From assembly GCA_002726515.1 (NCBI GenBank), contig PBTE01000168.1, positions 1 through 64,000 on the forward strand: a stretch of DNA of 64,000 nt. The letters are read 5' to 3'. A program made the translations under genes and the position numbers. Positions 55,529 through 64,000 of the stretch are shown one piece after another. The notes under the pieces were generated by a model, which was not told the DNA's origin, ran no database searches, and saw only the letters and a program-made list of their open reading frames with translations. Every line of letters begins with the position of its first letter. Positions within the stretch are counted from its first letter, which is position 1. Source of the DNA: Planctomycetaceae bacterium (GTDB lineage Bacteria > Planctomycetota > Planctomycetia > Pirellulales > Pirellulaceae).

Positions 55529-56482
55529 ATGCAGACGCGTTCAACAGGTTCCAGTATCTCGAAAATCGTCCTGGCGGGTGCTCTCGTCTTCACCCTTGGT
55601 TGTGACAACCGGGTCTCCATCGATCGCTACGCACCGAATTCGCAATCAGTCAGCAAGCTTCGCAGTCTCCTGGAAGAATCAGGAGACGAGGATCTCGACG
55701 GGGATCTCGACGGGGATCTCTCGGAAGAATCAGGAGACGGGGGTGCCCGAACAGAAAACGACAGTCCGGCGACCAATCCGACGGGATATGCAACGCTTCG
55801 AGGACAGGTTATCATTCGAGGAGTTCCGCCGGCCAATCCGGAATTGACCGTCAGCCGCGATACCGACATGTGCGGAACCTCGGCTCAGGATTTGCAACTG
55901 GTAGTGGGCGCCAATGGCGGGATACAGAACGTGTTGATCTATGCAGAAGACATTCCTGAAGCCTGGTGTAACCCGTCCGCCCTGGAAGTCAGCGAAGATT
56001 TCATCTTTGACCAGAAAAACTGTGTCTTCCTGACACGTGTGGCCGCTTTTCAGACTTCGCAAAAAATGAAGATCCTCAACAGCGATCCCAAGGGACACAA
56101 TACCGATTTTTCACCACGGTTCGGTGCCTCCTACAATCAACTGATCGCGGCCGGCGGTTATGGATATTACCAAACCGAGGCGGAAGAAAAGCAGCCTGTT
56201 TCGGTGAAGTGCGCAATTCACCCCTGGATGCAGGCCTGGCTGTTCCCCCGTAGTAATGGCTATTTTGCCGTCACCGATGCCGAGGGCAACTTCGAGGTTC
56301 CTAATCTGCCCGCCGGGGTGAAAATTACCCTGCGAGCATGGCACGAAATTCCAAAATACATTCAAAACGTTACCGTCTCCGGTGAAAAACAAAAGTGGTC
56401 GAAGGGCAGATTTAACCGCACGCTGGAAGCAGACGGCGTTCTAGATCTCTCCGTGACCATTGATGCGGGCGAGTTCGATTGA
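55529..56482 (+). CDS. Cupredoxin-like lipoprotein
   Basis: 317 residues. The signal ends in a lipobox, FTLGC (C25). It is followed by an acidic, repeat-coded linker (EESGDEDLDGDLDGDL), then a domain parallel to the previous protein: GHNTDF (first His), KCAIHPWMQAW (Cys-x2-His, Met) and GNFEVPNLPAGVKITLRAWHE. A CGTS cysteine near 112 and two others may pair. It is therefore a membrane-tethered paralogue, probably a copper electron carrier. The ATG at 55529 is used; no strong ribosome-binding site. 128 bp separate it from the preceding gene. Confidence 0.82.
   Translation: MQTRSTGSSISKIVLAGALVFTLGCDNRVSIDRYAPNSQSVSKLRSLLEESGDEDLDGDLDGDLSEESGDGGARTENDSPATNPTGYATLRGQVIIRGVPPANPELTVSRDTDMCGTSAQDLQLVVGANGGIQNVLIYAEDIPEAWCNPSALEVSEDFIFDQKNCVFLTRVAAFQTSQKMKILNSDPKGHNTDFSPRFGASYNQLIAAGGYGYYQTEAEEKQPVSVKCAIHPWMQAWLFPRSNGYFAVTDAEGNFEVPNLPAGVKITLRAWHEIPKYIQNVTVSGEKQKWSKGRFNRTLEADGVLDLSVTIDAGEFD
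55672..55739 (+). repeat. In-frame short repeats in the lipoprotein linker
   Basis: GGAAGAATCAGGAGACG occurs at 55672-55688 and 55723-55739, and GATCTC repeats every 12 bp (55691, 55703, 55715). The result is the acidic EESGD and DLDGD linker of the cupredoxin-like lipoprotein. Confidence 0.8.
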
Positions 56483-56563
56483 TCCACACCTTCAACTTGA
56501 AAACCAACAAAAAGACCTATTCAACCGGTTTTTCAACGAGGGCCCCAACGGCTTCTGTAAAAA

Positions 56564-57829
56564 ATGAAATTCAAAACCGAAACTAACAACTCCTGCTTCC
56601 GATTTGGACTCTGTCTTGCACTGGCAGTGGGTATGCTCGGCTGCGGCAATGAAACGCTGCGTTTCCATCTGGATATGGTCTGGATTCGCAGCAACGAGGA
56701 CCCTGAAGTCGCTTTCCAACCCGAACAACTCCAGAATCTCAGCAACGTTCTGGGCGCAGTTTTCGGCACTCCCAACAAGCCGCATGTCTTACAGGATTCC
56801 GATATCGGCGTGGAAAAACTCGTCAACCGAGACTTGCTCCAACTGGCGGCGGGTCCGGTCTGGAATGACCCGCAGGGAAAGTCGCATGGGCTCTACCGGA
56901 AACACTGTGCTCACTGTCACGGGGTCAGCGGAGATGGAGCGGGATCCACCGCCGCCTACCTCAACCCTTACCCTCGCGACTATCGGAGGGGCATCTTCAA
57001 ATTCAAATCAACACCCAAAGGCGAAAAGCCCACGAACTCGGACCTGGAGAAGACCTTGCTTGAGGGAATCCCCGGTACCTCCATGCCGTCCTTTGTCTTA
57101 CTACCCGATGACGAGATTGCCGCCCTGGTCGATTACGTCAAGTTCCTGTCGATTCGGGGCGAAGTGGAACGCAATCTGGTACTGGAATTAAGTGATCTGG
57201 AGGAGGGTGAGCTGCTGGTTTCCGACGAAACTCTGGAGGACGGCAAGGAGCTGATCCAAGATGCGGTTTCCTTCGTCGTCAACCGCTGGAGCCGTGCCGA
57301 ATCAAAAGTCGCAATTCCTGCAGCCTGCCCCAGTTCGGCCGATCCGAGGACTGCCACCGGCGAAGAAATGGAGCGGTCAATCACCCGTGGATATCACCTC
57401 TTTCATGGAGTCATCGCCAACTGTTTCACTTGCCACGGCGAAACCGCATTGGGAGACGGACAACTCGACTTGTTTGACGACTGGACCGAAGAACTGCAAC
57501 CCAAGGATCCCGAGAGGCATGCTGAACTTATGAGTCTGGCACAACGTCCGCAACCCGCCCGGAATCTTCGTCCCCGGAATCTTCGTCTGGGTATCTACCG
57601 GGGGGGCCGGCGGCCTTTGGATATTTATTGGCGACTGATCAACGGAATCGACGGCGCCAAGATGCCACAGGTTCCAATGGTTGACCCTAATGATCCGGGA
57701 AAACCGGGAATGAGCGACAGCGACCTGTGGGATTTGATCAACTACGTCCGTTCGTTGCCTTATGAAACACTCAGTCGCCCGGCCTACCAATCACAGACCG
57801 ATCATGTGCAGCTTACCAAACCTTTGTAG
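56564..57829 (+). CDS. Diheme cytochrome c lipoprotein
   Basis: 421 residues with a lipoprotein signal (ALAVGMLGC). Two CxxCH sites: CAHCH at residue 115 and CFTCH at residue 287, each beginning a cytochrome c-like segment. The first domain ends with an axial-Met candidate in PGTSMPSFV. The second is followed by DGAKMPQVP and a 15-bp tandem duplication coding RNLRP twice. It lies nine bases before the subunit II gene, so it is probably the electron donor to the oxidase CuA site, or its tethered cytochrome. Subunit II has no heme c of its own. Confidence 0.9.
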   Translation: MKFKTETNNSCFRFGLCLALAVGMLGCGNETLRFHLDMVWIRSNEDPEVAFQPEQLQNLSNVLGAVFGTPNKPHVLQDSDIGVEKLVNRDLLQLAAGPVWNDPQGKSHGLYRKHCAHCHGVSGDGAGSTAAYLNPYPRDYRRGIFKFKSTPKGEKPTNSDLEKTLLEGIPGTSMPSFVLLPDDEIAALVDYVKFLSIRGEVERNLVLELSDLEEGELLVSDETLEDGKELIQDAVSFVVNRWSRAESKVAIPAACPSSADPRTATGEEMERSITRGYHLFHGVIANCFTCHGETALGDGQLDLFDDWTEELQPKDPERHAELMSLAQRPQPARNLRPRNLRLGIYRGGRRPLDIYWRLINGIDGAKMPQVPMVDPNDPGKPGMSDSDLWDLINYVRSLPYETLSRPAYQSQTDHVQLTKPL

Positions 57830-57838
57830 AGGATAGCC

Positions 57839-58699
57839 GTGGGAAGATTTTGGAGTATTCTGTTCATGCTCGTTCCCATTTTGGGAGTGTGGGTATTTGT
57901 CTCAGCTGCCTTCAATTGGTGGCCCTTCAGTGGCGGGGCTTTGGCTTTTCCCGGCGAACACTGGCTGCCCCATGACATTTCGGTTCATGGCGTCGTCATC
58001 GACGGCCTCTATTATTTTATACTCGCGGTAACCGGTGCCATTTTTATCGCCACAACCGTCGCCATGTTCTGGTTTCTGCTGAGATACGACGGTAGACAAA
58101 ACGCGACCCCGGTCAAATTTATCCACGGTAGTCATACCTTGGAAGTCATATGGTCTGTTCTACCGGCGGTGACCTTGCTTTTTATTGCAATCTTCCAGAT
58201 GAACGCCTGGTCGGATGTGAAAATCCAGAGGCCTCTGCAGAGCGTCGGCCCCGACGGCGAACAAGGGACCCTGGACGATGTTTTTCTGCCACCGTTGCTG
58301 GAAGTCACGGGCCGTCAGTTCGAATGGAAGATTCGTTATCCGGGTGAGGACCAGGAATTTGACACGCCGGACGACATTCACCTGGTCAACGACCTGCACA
58401 TACCCGTCGACGAGGAGATTGTCATCGCCATCAAGAGCGACGACGTACTACACAGTTTTTTCCTGCCAAACGTACGCCTGAAACAGGATGTGGTGCCAGG
58501 TATGAAGCAATACATCTGGTTCGAGGCAACGGAAACCGGCACGTTCGACATCGTGTGTGCCGAGCTTTGTGGTTGGGGACATTACAAGATGAAAGGCCGT
58601 TTGACCGTCGAATCGCGCGAAGATTTCGAGCGCTGGCTAGGACAGAAATACAAGGCCCAAGAAACCAACCAACTTTCGCTTGAGTTGGCCGAAAGATAA
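57839..58699 (+). CDS. ctaC: Cytochrome c oxidase subunit II
   Basis: 286 residues. Two N-terminal membrane helices (ILFMLVPILGVWVFVSAAF and YYFILAVTGAIFIATTVAMFWFLL, with a third hydrophobic stretch at SVLPAVTLLFIAIF), then the exported CuA domain. CuA ligands are H in DDVLHSFFLPN and the CAELCGWGHYKM motif near residues 241-252 (two Cys, Glu carbonyl, His, Met). There is no C-terminal CxxCH, so it is not a caa3-type fusion. GTG start with GAGGAT upstream. Nine bases after the diheme cytochrome and 18 before ctaD. Confidence 0.95.
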   Translation: MGRFWSILFMLVPILGVWVFVSAAFNWWPFSGGALAFPGEHWLPHDISVHGVVIDGLYYFILAVTGAIFIATTVAMFWFLLRYDGRQNATPVKFIHGSHTLEVIWSVLPAVTLLFIAIFQMNAWSDVKIQRPLQSVGPDGEQGTLDDVFLPPLLEVTGRQFEWKIRYPGEDQEFDTPDDIHLVNDLHIPVDEEIVIAIKSDDVLHSFFLPNVRLKQDVVPGMKQYIWFEATETGTFDIVCAELCGWGHYKMKGRLTVESREDFERWLGQKYKAQETNQLSLELAER

Positions 58700-58717
58700 T
58701 TCCTGGAGAGTAAAACG

Positions 58718-60499
58718 ATGAGTACCACGACGGCGGGTGCACACGCTCACGCACACGGCCATGCTGAAGCTGGTGTCGGTGACTTCATTTCGACCTACGT
58801 GTTTTCCCGTGATCACAAAATCATCGGCATGCAGTTCCTTTTCTCAACGCTGCTGTGGTTCATGGTCGGTGGATTGCTGGCGTTGGGAATTCGCTGGCAA
58901 CTGGCCTGGCCCTGGTCGGGAATGCCCGTGATCGGTCCCATGCTGTTCTCCGGCGAGGGGGGACAAATCTCTCCCGAGTTTTACACCATGCTCTTCACCA
59001 TGCACGCCACCGTGATGATCTTTTTTGTAATCATCCCGATCCTGGCGGGTGCCTTCGGCAACTACTTGATTCCGCTCATGATCGGGGCCGAGGACATGGC
59101 TTTTCCGACACTCAATATGCTCAGCTACTGGTTCATGTGGCCGGCATTCCTCCTGATCGGTTCTAGTTTTTTCATCTCACCGAGCAACGGAGCCGGGGGA
59201 GGGTGGACTTCCTATCCACCCTTGTCGTCGATCCCTGAAGCCGCTCCGGGAAGCGGTTCGGGGCAGACCCTGTGGCTGTTGGGGGTTACCTTTGTCGGCA
59301 TTTCCTCCATGATGGGTTCGATAAACTACATGACGACCATCATTCAGATGCGCGCCCCCGGCATGACGATGTTTCGTTTACCGTTGACAATTTGGGGGAT
59401 ATTCATCACAGCACTCCTGCAAGCCTTTGCCCTGCCAGTTTTGACCGCCGCCGGTTTAATGCTCTTGCTTGATCGGGTTGTCGGCACCGGCTTTTTCATT
59501 CCGGAAATGCTGGTGGTCAACAATTCGCTTCCTGCATCGGGTGGCGGTCAGCCCCTGTTGTGGCAACATTTATTCTGGTTCTATTCGCATCCGGCAGTCT
59601 ACATCATGATCCTGCCGGCAATGGGCATGGTATCCGAAATCATAGCCTGCTTCTCGCGCAAGCCGATTTTTGGTTATAGGCCCATGATATTTTCGATTGC
59701 GGGCATCGCAGGCCTGGGATTCATCGTGTGGGGCCACCACATGTTTGTTTCCGGCATGAACCCCTACCTGGGAATGACCTTCATGACAGCCACGATGTTG
59801 ATTGCGCTGCCTAGTGCGGTCAAAGTCTTCAACTGGCTGGGGACAATCTGGCGCGGAAAAATTCAATTCACCACACCCATGCTATTCGCTCTTTCCTTCG
59901 TCTCGATGTTCATCATCGGCGGACTTTCTGGAATTTTCATGGCGGCCACGACTGTCGACATCTTCATTCATGACACTTACTTTATTGTGGCACATTTCCA
60001 CTATGTGCTGTTTGGCGGTACGGCCATGGCAGTGTTCGGTGCGATCTATTTCTGGTTTCCTAAAATGTTCGGTCGCATGATGAACGAAACCCTGGGCAAG
60101 ATCCACTTCTTCTTTACTTTCCTTTTCCTGAATGGCACGTTCTATCCCATGCATGTTCTGGGAGCGGTCGGGTTTCCTCGACGACTGGCCGACCCCTATC
60201 ACTATGAAACGTTTCGACACCTGATGCCCGTCAACCAGTTCATGACCTTGTGTGCCATCGGGATGGTCACGGTCCAGGTCGTGTTTGCAGCCAACTTTCT
60301 CTTCAGCATCTTTTCCGGTCGGAAGGTAGGCCGAAATCCCTGGGGGGCTAATTCCCTGGAATGGACTGCCCCCAGTCCGCCCGGGCATGGCAACTTCGAT
60401 TTTCAACCCGTGGTTTACCGGGGACCTTACGAATATAGCTCGCCAGAAGTCGACGCCGATTACTATCCTCAAAACCAGCCGCTTGCGCAAAAAACATGA
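58718..60499 (+). CDS. ctaD: Cytochrome c oxidase subunit I (A2-type heme-copper oxidase)
   Basis: 593-residue, roughly 12-helix catalytic subunit holding heme a, heme a3 and CuB. The active-site stretch FYSHPAVYIMILPAMG gives H291 and the cross-linked Tyr at 295. The Y289-S290 pair stands where A1-type enzymes have the proton-channel Gly-His-Pro-Glu glutamate, making this the A2 branch. CuB histidines follow in GHHMFVSGMNP, and heme a/a3 ligands in FHYVLFGGT. A histidine-rich N-terminal patch (HAHAHGHAEA) is notable. RBS GGAGAG. Reduces oxygen to water and pumps protons. Confidence 0.97.
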   Translation: MSTTTAGAHAHAHGHAEAGVGDFISTYVFSRDHKIIGMQFLFSTLLWFMVGGLLALGIRWQLAWPWSGMPVIGPMLFSGEGGQISPEFYTMLFTMHATVMIFFVIIPILAGAFGNYLIPLMIGAEDMAFPTLNMLSYWFMWPAFLLIGSSFFISPSNGAGGGWTSYPPLSSIPEAAPGSGSGQTLWLLGVTFVGISSMMGSINYMTTIIQMRAPGMTMFRLPLTIWGIFITALLQAFALPVLTAAGLMLLLDRVVGTGFFIPEMLVVNNSLPASGGGQPLLWQHLFWFYSHPAVYIMILPAMGMVSEIIACFSRKPIFGYRPMIFSIAGIAGLGFIVWGHHMFVSGMNPYLGMTFMTATMLIALPSAVKVFNWLGTIWRGKIQFTTPMLFALSFVSMFIIGGLSGIFMAATTVDIFIHDTYFIVAHFHYVLFGGTAMAVFGAIYFWFPKMFGRMMNETLGKIHFFFTFLFLNGTFYPMHVLGAVGFPRRLADPYHYETFRHLMPVNQFMTLCAIGMVTVQVVFAANFLFSIFSGRKVGRNPWGANSLEWTAPSPPGHGNFDFQPVVYRGPYEYSSPEVDADYYPQNQPLAQKT

Positions 60500-60558
60500 A
60501 GAAGATCGCGATAGAATCGCTCAATCGCCGGTAGAACCGGCTTGTGTTTCCAATCGGA

Positions 60559-60586
60559 CATTGTCGCTCGTCTGGAAGTGACAATG
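60559..60586 (+). other. Stem-loop between subunit I and heme A synthase genes
   Basis: CATTGTC (60559-60565) pairs with GACAATG (60580-60586) around a 14-nt loop. No T run follows directly, so it may modulate rather than end transcription into ctaA. Confidence 0.35.
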
Positions 60587-60612
60587 CCCGCCTTTTATAA
60601 GGCCTCAGTCAC

Positions 60613-61632
60613 GTGCTGACCCCGAAATCAAAACGCCCCTTTCCTCGTTGGCCCCACGGCATGGCCGTGCTGCTGGTGGTGGCAACCTTTCCACTGATCT
60701 GGGTGGGCGGTTTGGTCACGACTTACGATGCGGGTATGGCCGTCGAGGATTGGCCGACGACCAGGGGTTACAACCTGTTGCTTTATCCCTGGCAGACCTG
60801 GATTGCCGGCCCCTGGGACGTCTTCATCGAACATGGTCACCGTCTTCTGGGGTTCCTGGTGGGCGTCCTGACAATTACCTTGAATGTGGCCGTCTGGCTA
60901 CGGGATTACCGCCGCTGGATGCGCTGGGTCGCGCTGGCGGCACTGGGCCTGGTGCTGACGCAGGGAATCCTGGGGGGCATGCGAGTCATCCAAAACAGTC
61001 AGCAGTTGGCGCTGATTCATGGCTGCGTCGGACCGCTCTTTTTTGCGTTGACGGTCGCCATCGCGGCTTTTACGTCCCGTTGGTGGAATGCTCGTGATTT
61101 ACGACTCCAACATCCAGCGGCAGGCAAATTGCACCGGCTGGCCGTGCTCACATTCGTGCTGGCCTATGTGCAGCTCATCCTCGGGGCCCAACTCCGTCAT
61201 CTTCCGGTGGACGCCTCGCTGGGCATGTTCCGCGGAGTCGTCTGGGCTCACCTGTTCTTCGCCGCGGTACTTACTGTGTATGTGCTTTCACTGGCCGGGC
61301 GAATCGTGGCCCAATATCGACGACTGACCCACCTTTTAGTGCCCGCTTTGGGAATTTCGTTACTCCTGCTGGTGCAATTGGCCCTGGGGGCGGCGACCTG
61401 GGTTGTCAAATATTCCTGGCCAACTTTTGCTGTCGCCTGGAAATGGACCCAATACTACACGATTCAGGCCGATGGTATGCTGCAATCTTCCATCACCACT
61501 GCCCATGTTGCCAACGGATCGCTGATCCTGGCGACTGCCATACTGCTGGCACTACGCTCGACCAGATTGGTTCAACGCGGCGTGGTCCAAACTCCGCTAG
61601 GGGATGGCTACCTCGGGGAGGCCGTCGCATGA
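60613..61632 (+). CDS. ctaA: Heme A synthase
   Basis: 339-residue membrane enzyme that oxidises the C8 methyl of heme O to a formyl group. About eight helices. The four histidines expected of CtaA/COX15 are in IEHGHRLLGFLVG, ALIHGCVGPLFFAL, VVWAHLFFAAVL and TTAHVANGSLILA. The QGILGGMRV segment is typical of the family. The start is GTG at 60613. The stop overlaps the ctaB start as ATGA, so the two are translationally coupled. It supplies heme A to the adjacent subunit I. Confidence 0.95.
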   Translation: MLTPKSKRPFPRWPHGMAVLLVVATFPLIWVGGLVTTYDAGMAVEDWPTTRGYNLLLYPWQTWIAGPWDVFIEHGHRLLGFLVGVLTITLNVAVWLRDYRRWMRWVALAALGLVLTQGILGGMRVIQNSQQLALIHGCVGPLFFALTVAIAAFTSRWWNARDLRLQHPAAGKLHRLAVLTFVLAYVQLILGAQLRHLPVDASLGMFRGVVWAHLFFAAVLTVYVLSLAGRIVAQYRRLTHLLVPALGISLLLLVQLALGAATWVVKYSWPTFAVAWKWTQYYTIQADGMLQSSITTAHVANGSLILATAILLALRSTRLVQRGVVQTPLGDGYLGEAVA

Positions 61633-62534
61633 GCGCATCAACGTTTCCTCTGTCACAGGAAAGATCCAACCTCTCGATTCGGTGCCGGGCTTATGTCGAA
61701 TTGACCAAGCCACGCATCGCCTCTTTGGTGCTGGTTACCGTGGTTGTGTCCGGACTGATTGCCAGTTGGGGACAACCCAACCCCTGGTTGTTGTTGCATG
61801 CGGTGATCGGCACTGCCTGCGTAGCCGCCAGCGGAAGTGCCTTCAACCATTGGCTGGAGCGGCACACGGACAGCCTGATGCCGCGCACGGCGGGGCGGCC
61901 ACTCCCGGCTGGACTGCTGTCATCACGACAGGTTGTTCGGTTTGCAACGGCAACCGTTGTAGCAGGAAGCCTCTATTTGGGACTGTTCGTCCACTGGCAG
62001 GCTGCTACCTGGGGCTTTGTAACCTGGCTGTTGTACGTGGGTGCTTACACACCGCTGAAGGTCGTCACCGCATGGAACACGACGGTAGGAGCCGTAGCCG
62101 GAACGCTACCGGTCGTAATCGGTTGGACTGCGGTTGGCGCTGATTTTGATCTGCGGCTGGGCGGTTTGCTGGCCGTCGTTTTTTTGTGGCAATTTCCGCA
62201 CTTTATGGCCATCGCCTGGCTCTATCGCAACGAGTACCGTCAGGCAGGACTAAAAATGACCACCGTCGTTGATTCGTCCGGAAAGCATGCCACCACCCAG
62301 GCCGTATCCGCGGCACTTGCCTTAATACCTGTGAGCTTCCTGCCAGCGTCTTACAGCGTCCCCTCCGCATTACCTTATTTGCTAGCCGCTCTGATACTTG
62401 GCACGGGGCAACTGATCTGTGCGCTTCTCTTTTTCTGTCGTCGCGACGAGACATCTGCCAGGTGGTTGTTACGAGCTTCTCTAATCTACTTGCCAACTTT
62501 ACTCATTCTGATGCTTTCCATTCCTTTACTCTAG
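61629..62534 (+). CDS. ctaB: Protoheme IX farnesyltransferase (heme O synthase)
   Basis: 301-residue UbiA-family membrane prenyltransferase that converts heme b to heme O. Diagnostic are [14 protein letters not shown] near the N-terminus, the first metal-diphosphate motif region [53 protein letters not shown], and [24 protein letters not shown]. The ATG at 61629 overlaps the ctaA stop by four bases; the longer frame to 61443 lies inside ctaA and is rejected. Nine hydrophobic helices. Confidence 0.96.
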   Translation: MSASTFPLSQERSNLSIRCRAYVELTKPRIASLVLVTVVVSGLIASWGQPNPWLLLHAVIGTACVAASGSAFNHWLERHTDSLMPRTAGRPLPAGLLSSRQVVRFATATVVAGSLYLGLFVHWQAATWGFVTWLLYVGAYTPLKVVTAWNTTVGAVAGTLPVVIGWTAVGADFDLRLGGLLAVVFLWQFPHFMAIAWLYRNEYRQAGLKMTTVVDSSGKHATTQAVSAALALIPVSFLPASYSVPSALPYLLAALILGTGQLICALLFFCRRDETSARWLLRASLIYLPTLLILMLSIPLL

Positions 62535-62550
62535 GGTGATCAACGAAAAC

Positions 62551-63786
62551 ATGGGACACGACGAATCGGAACATCAAGACCATATTCAACTGGAATACCA
62601 GCCGGCACTGCCCATGTCCAATGGCAAGCTCATTGTGTGGTTGTTTCTATCCACAGAAATTATGTTTTTTGCCGGACTGATTGGGACCTATATCGTGCTT
62701 CGGTTCGGTGCACCCGCAGGAACATGGCCGACTCCCGCCGACGTTCATCTCAGCGAGCCTATCGGAGCCTTTAATACCTTTGTGCTCATCTGTTCCAGCG
62801 TGACTGTCGTGCTCTGCCTGGAAGCTTGTCGAGCCGGTCGGGCTGCCACCGCCAAGCGCTGGCTGTTTTCGACATTTCTACTGGGCAGTGTATTTCTCGG
62901 TGTGAAGGTCTATGAATACAACCAGAAATTCTCGCACGGCATTTACCCTAAAAAACCACGCAGTTTGCTCCATGAGAGGGCGAACCTGGAATACGCAGCC
63001 GCCCTGCGTTCTCCTTTGAAAGCCAAAAGAGACGAGCTCGACAAGAAAAAAGTCGAACTCGGAGGATCCGAGACAACTGAAAACGCGGAGTCGGAGGAAG
63101 CGGGTGAAAAGCAAGTCGAGAGTCGACTCGAAGAATCCGAAGAACGAGATCTGCAAAAATACAATCGGCTGCTCTCGGGGGTTGTGGAATGGGCCGAATA
63201 TGTGGCTACGGATCCGGCGACTCCAGAAGCTGAACGTCGTGACGTTTTGGTCCAACTGGCCAATTACGTTTCCGGACCGGGGCATGCTCATGGCCATGCT
63301 GAAACGGAAGTGTCGCCCTTTGCCGGTCAATTGGATCAGGAACGGGACGAATTAAAGGCTGAACAGGACCGTCTGGAAGAAAAGCAGCGCCAGTTGCTGG
63401 CCGCACGCCAAAACAATTCTGGTTCCGAAGCGACACAGAAAGCGGACATTCAATCCGACTTGGCTGCAGTCGAAGGACGGCTGAAACGCATCTCCCATCG
63501 CATGGATGGAATCGGGTTGCTGCGGGAACTGAAACATGGAATCAATGAAGACTACCAGATGCATCTTCCGATCGTGCTACCGAGCGGAAACATGTGGGCC
63601 AGTACCTATTTCTTACTCACAGGCTTTCACGCGCTCCACGTTCTGGTAGGATTAATTGTGTTTGCCATTGGCATGGGCATGTATCTGGATCCTGAAAAGG
63701 CCGGGTTCATTGAAAATATTGGTCTGTACTGGCACTTTGTCGACCTGGTTTGGATATTTCTTTTCCCTTTGCTGTACCTGTTTTAG
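62551..63786 (+). CDS. ctaE: Cytochrome c oxidase subunit III with large coiled-coil insertion
   Basis: 411 residues, about twice the usual bacterial subunit III (near 200). The first three helices are normal ([61 protein letters not shown]). Residues 133-338 form an inserted, highly charged segment: E/K-rich helices ([19 protein letters not shown]), an EE/GS-rich linker and a histidine patch GHAHGHAE. Then the last helices resume with [23 protein letters not shown] and [22 protein letters not shown], the family signature. The ATG at 62551 is chosen because AGGGTGAT precedes it at good distance; GTG 62536 is an alternative. Confidence 0.92.
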   Translation: MGHDESEHQDHIQLEYQPALPMSNGKLIVWLFLSTEIMFFAGLIGTYIVLRFGAPAGTWPTPADVHLSEPIGAFNTFVLICSSVTVVLCLEACRAGRAATAKRWLFSTFLLGSVFLGVKVYEYNQKFSHGIYPKKPRSLLHERANLEYAAALRSPLKAKRDELDKKKVELGGSETTENAESEEAGEKQVESRLEESEERDLQKYNRLLSGVVEWAEYVATDPATPEAERRDVLVQLANYVSGPGHAHGHAETEVSPFAGQLDQERDELKAEQDRLEEKQRQLLAARQNNSGSEATQKADIQSDLAAVEGRLKRISHRMDGIGLLRELKHGINEDYQMHLPIVLPSGNMWASTYFLLTGFHALHVLVGLIVFAIGMGMYLDPEKAGFIENIGLYWHFVDLVWIFLFPLLYLF

Positions 63787-63834
63787 ACACGAACCTGCCC
63801 GGCACGCACCATTTTTGACTTTGGAGAATAAAAA

Positions 63835-64000
63835 ATGTCTGAAACGAAATCGAGTGATTTGGACGGACATAGTGGTGATGATCATGGCCATGGTGGTGTG
63901 GGAAAATATCTTGCAGTATTCGTCTGTCTCTGTGTCCTCACCGGTGCCTCTTTCTTCACTTACTCGGACCTCTGGCCCTTTAAGGATACACCCGCCGTAG
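63835..64000 (+). CDS. Cytochrome c oxidase subunit IV-like protein, 3' end beyond the window
   Basis: The frame from ATG 63835 (TTGGAGA upstream) reads to the edge: MSETKSSDLDGHSGDDHGHG, a histidine-rich start, then a hydrophobic helix (KYLAVFVCLCVLTGASFFTY) and DLWPFKDTPAV. Start, size and position after ctaE match the small bacterial subunit IV (CtaF-like) that follows subunit III. Only the first ~55 codons are visible, so the assignment is by context. Confidence 0.75.
   Translation, partial: MSETKSSDLDGHSGDDHGHGGVGKYLAVFVCLCVLTGASFFTYSDLWPFKDTPAV

Noticed and set aside
1-64000. CRISPR arrays, insertion sequences, integrase or prophage genes
   Set aside because: No regularly spaced repeats, transposase or phage-type proteins were found on either strand; the short repeats present are two-copy and local.

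Overview
The window looks like chromosomal DNA of a planctomycete, probably a Pirellulales/Rhodopirellula-like lineage. This rests on family content: a DUF1501 (Tat-signal) protein, a secreted FG-GAP/VCBS repeat protein, a TPR protein ending in two RNA polymerase alpha-CTD-like domains, a fused SecDF, many single genes of heterotrophic catabolism separated by long spacers, and frequent GTG/TTG starts. I see no phage, insertion sequence or CRISPR array.

Layout. 0-7 kb (minus strand): tgt-yajC-secDF, the TPR/alpha-CTD protein and a tRNA-Thr(CGU). 7-20 kb (mostly minus): sodium:solute symporter, HpcH/HpaI aldolase, DUF1501 protein, PKHD dioxygenase, an FG-GAP gene broken by one stop and one frameshift, an amidase, a small membrane protein and an enolase-superfamily enzyme. 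20-31 kb: a tandem-domain cyclase-family protein, a PhyH-type dioxygenase, a 1.2 kb stretch with no convincing gene, a lipid kinase, kdsA with an overlapping lipoprotein, purC, a catalytically dead GH10-like protein and an ECF-like sigma factor. 31-46 kb: 7Fe ferredoxin, small proteins, a nuclease, leuB, the methionine-salvage genes mtnB-mtnD-mtnC, a complete leucine attenuator in front of leuA, a DUF420 protein, a NYN-domain protein and purD.

46.5-64 kb (plus strand) is one continuous respiratory cluster running off the right edge: Rieske protein, b6-type cytochrome b, an enlarged subunit-IV-like cytochrome b half, a 1536-residue octaheme cytochrome c with a PDZ domain, two cupredoxin-like proteins, a diheme cytochrome c, oxidase subunits II and I, heme A synthase, heme O synthase, subunit III with a ~200-residue insertion, and the start of subunit IV. 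Together these could carry electrons from menaquinol to oxygen, with the octaheme protein standing where cytochrome c1 or f normally is.

The two most notable observations are the leucine attenuator (promoter, 18-residue leader peptide with 7 Leu, and three mutually exclusive hairpins, 39419-39607) and the unusual bc/b6f-like complex joined to an A2-type oxidase.
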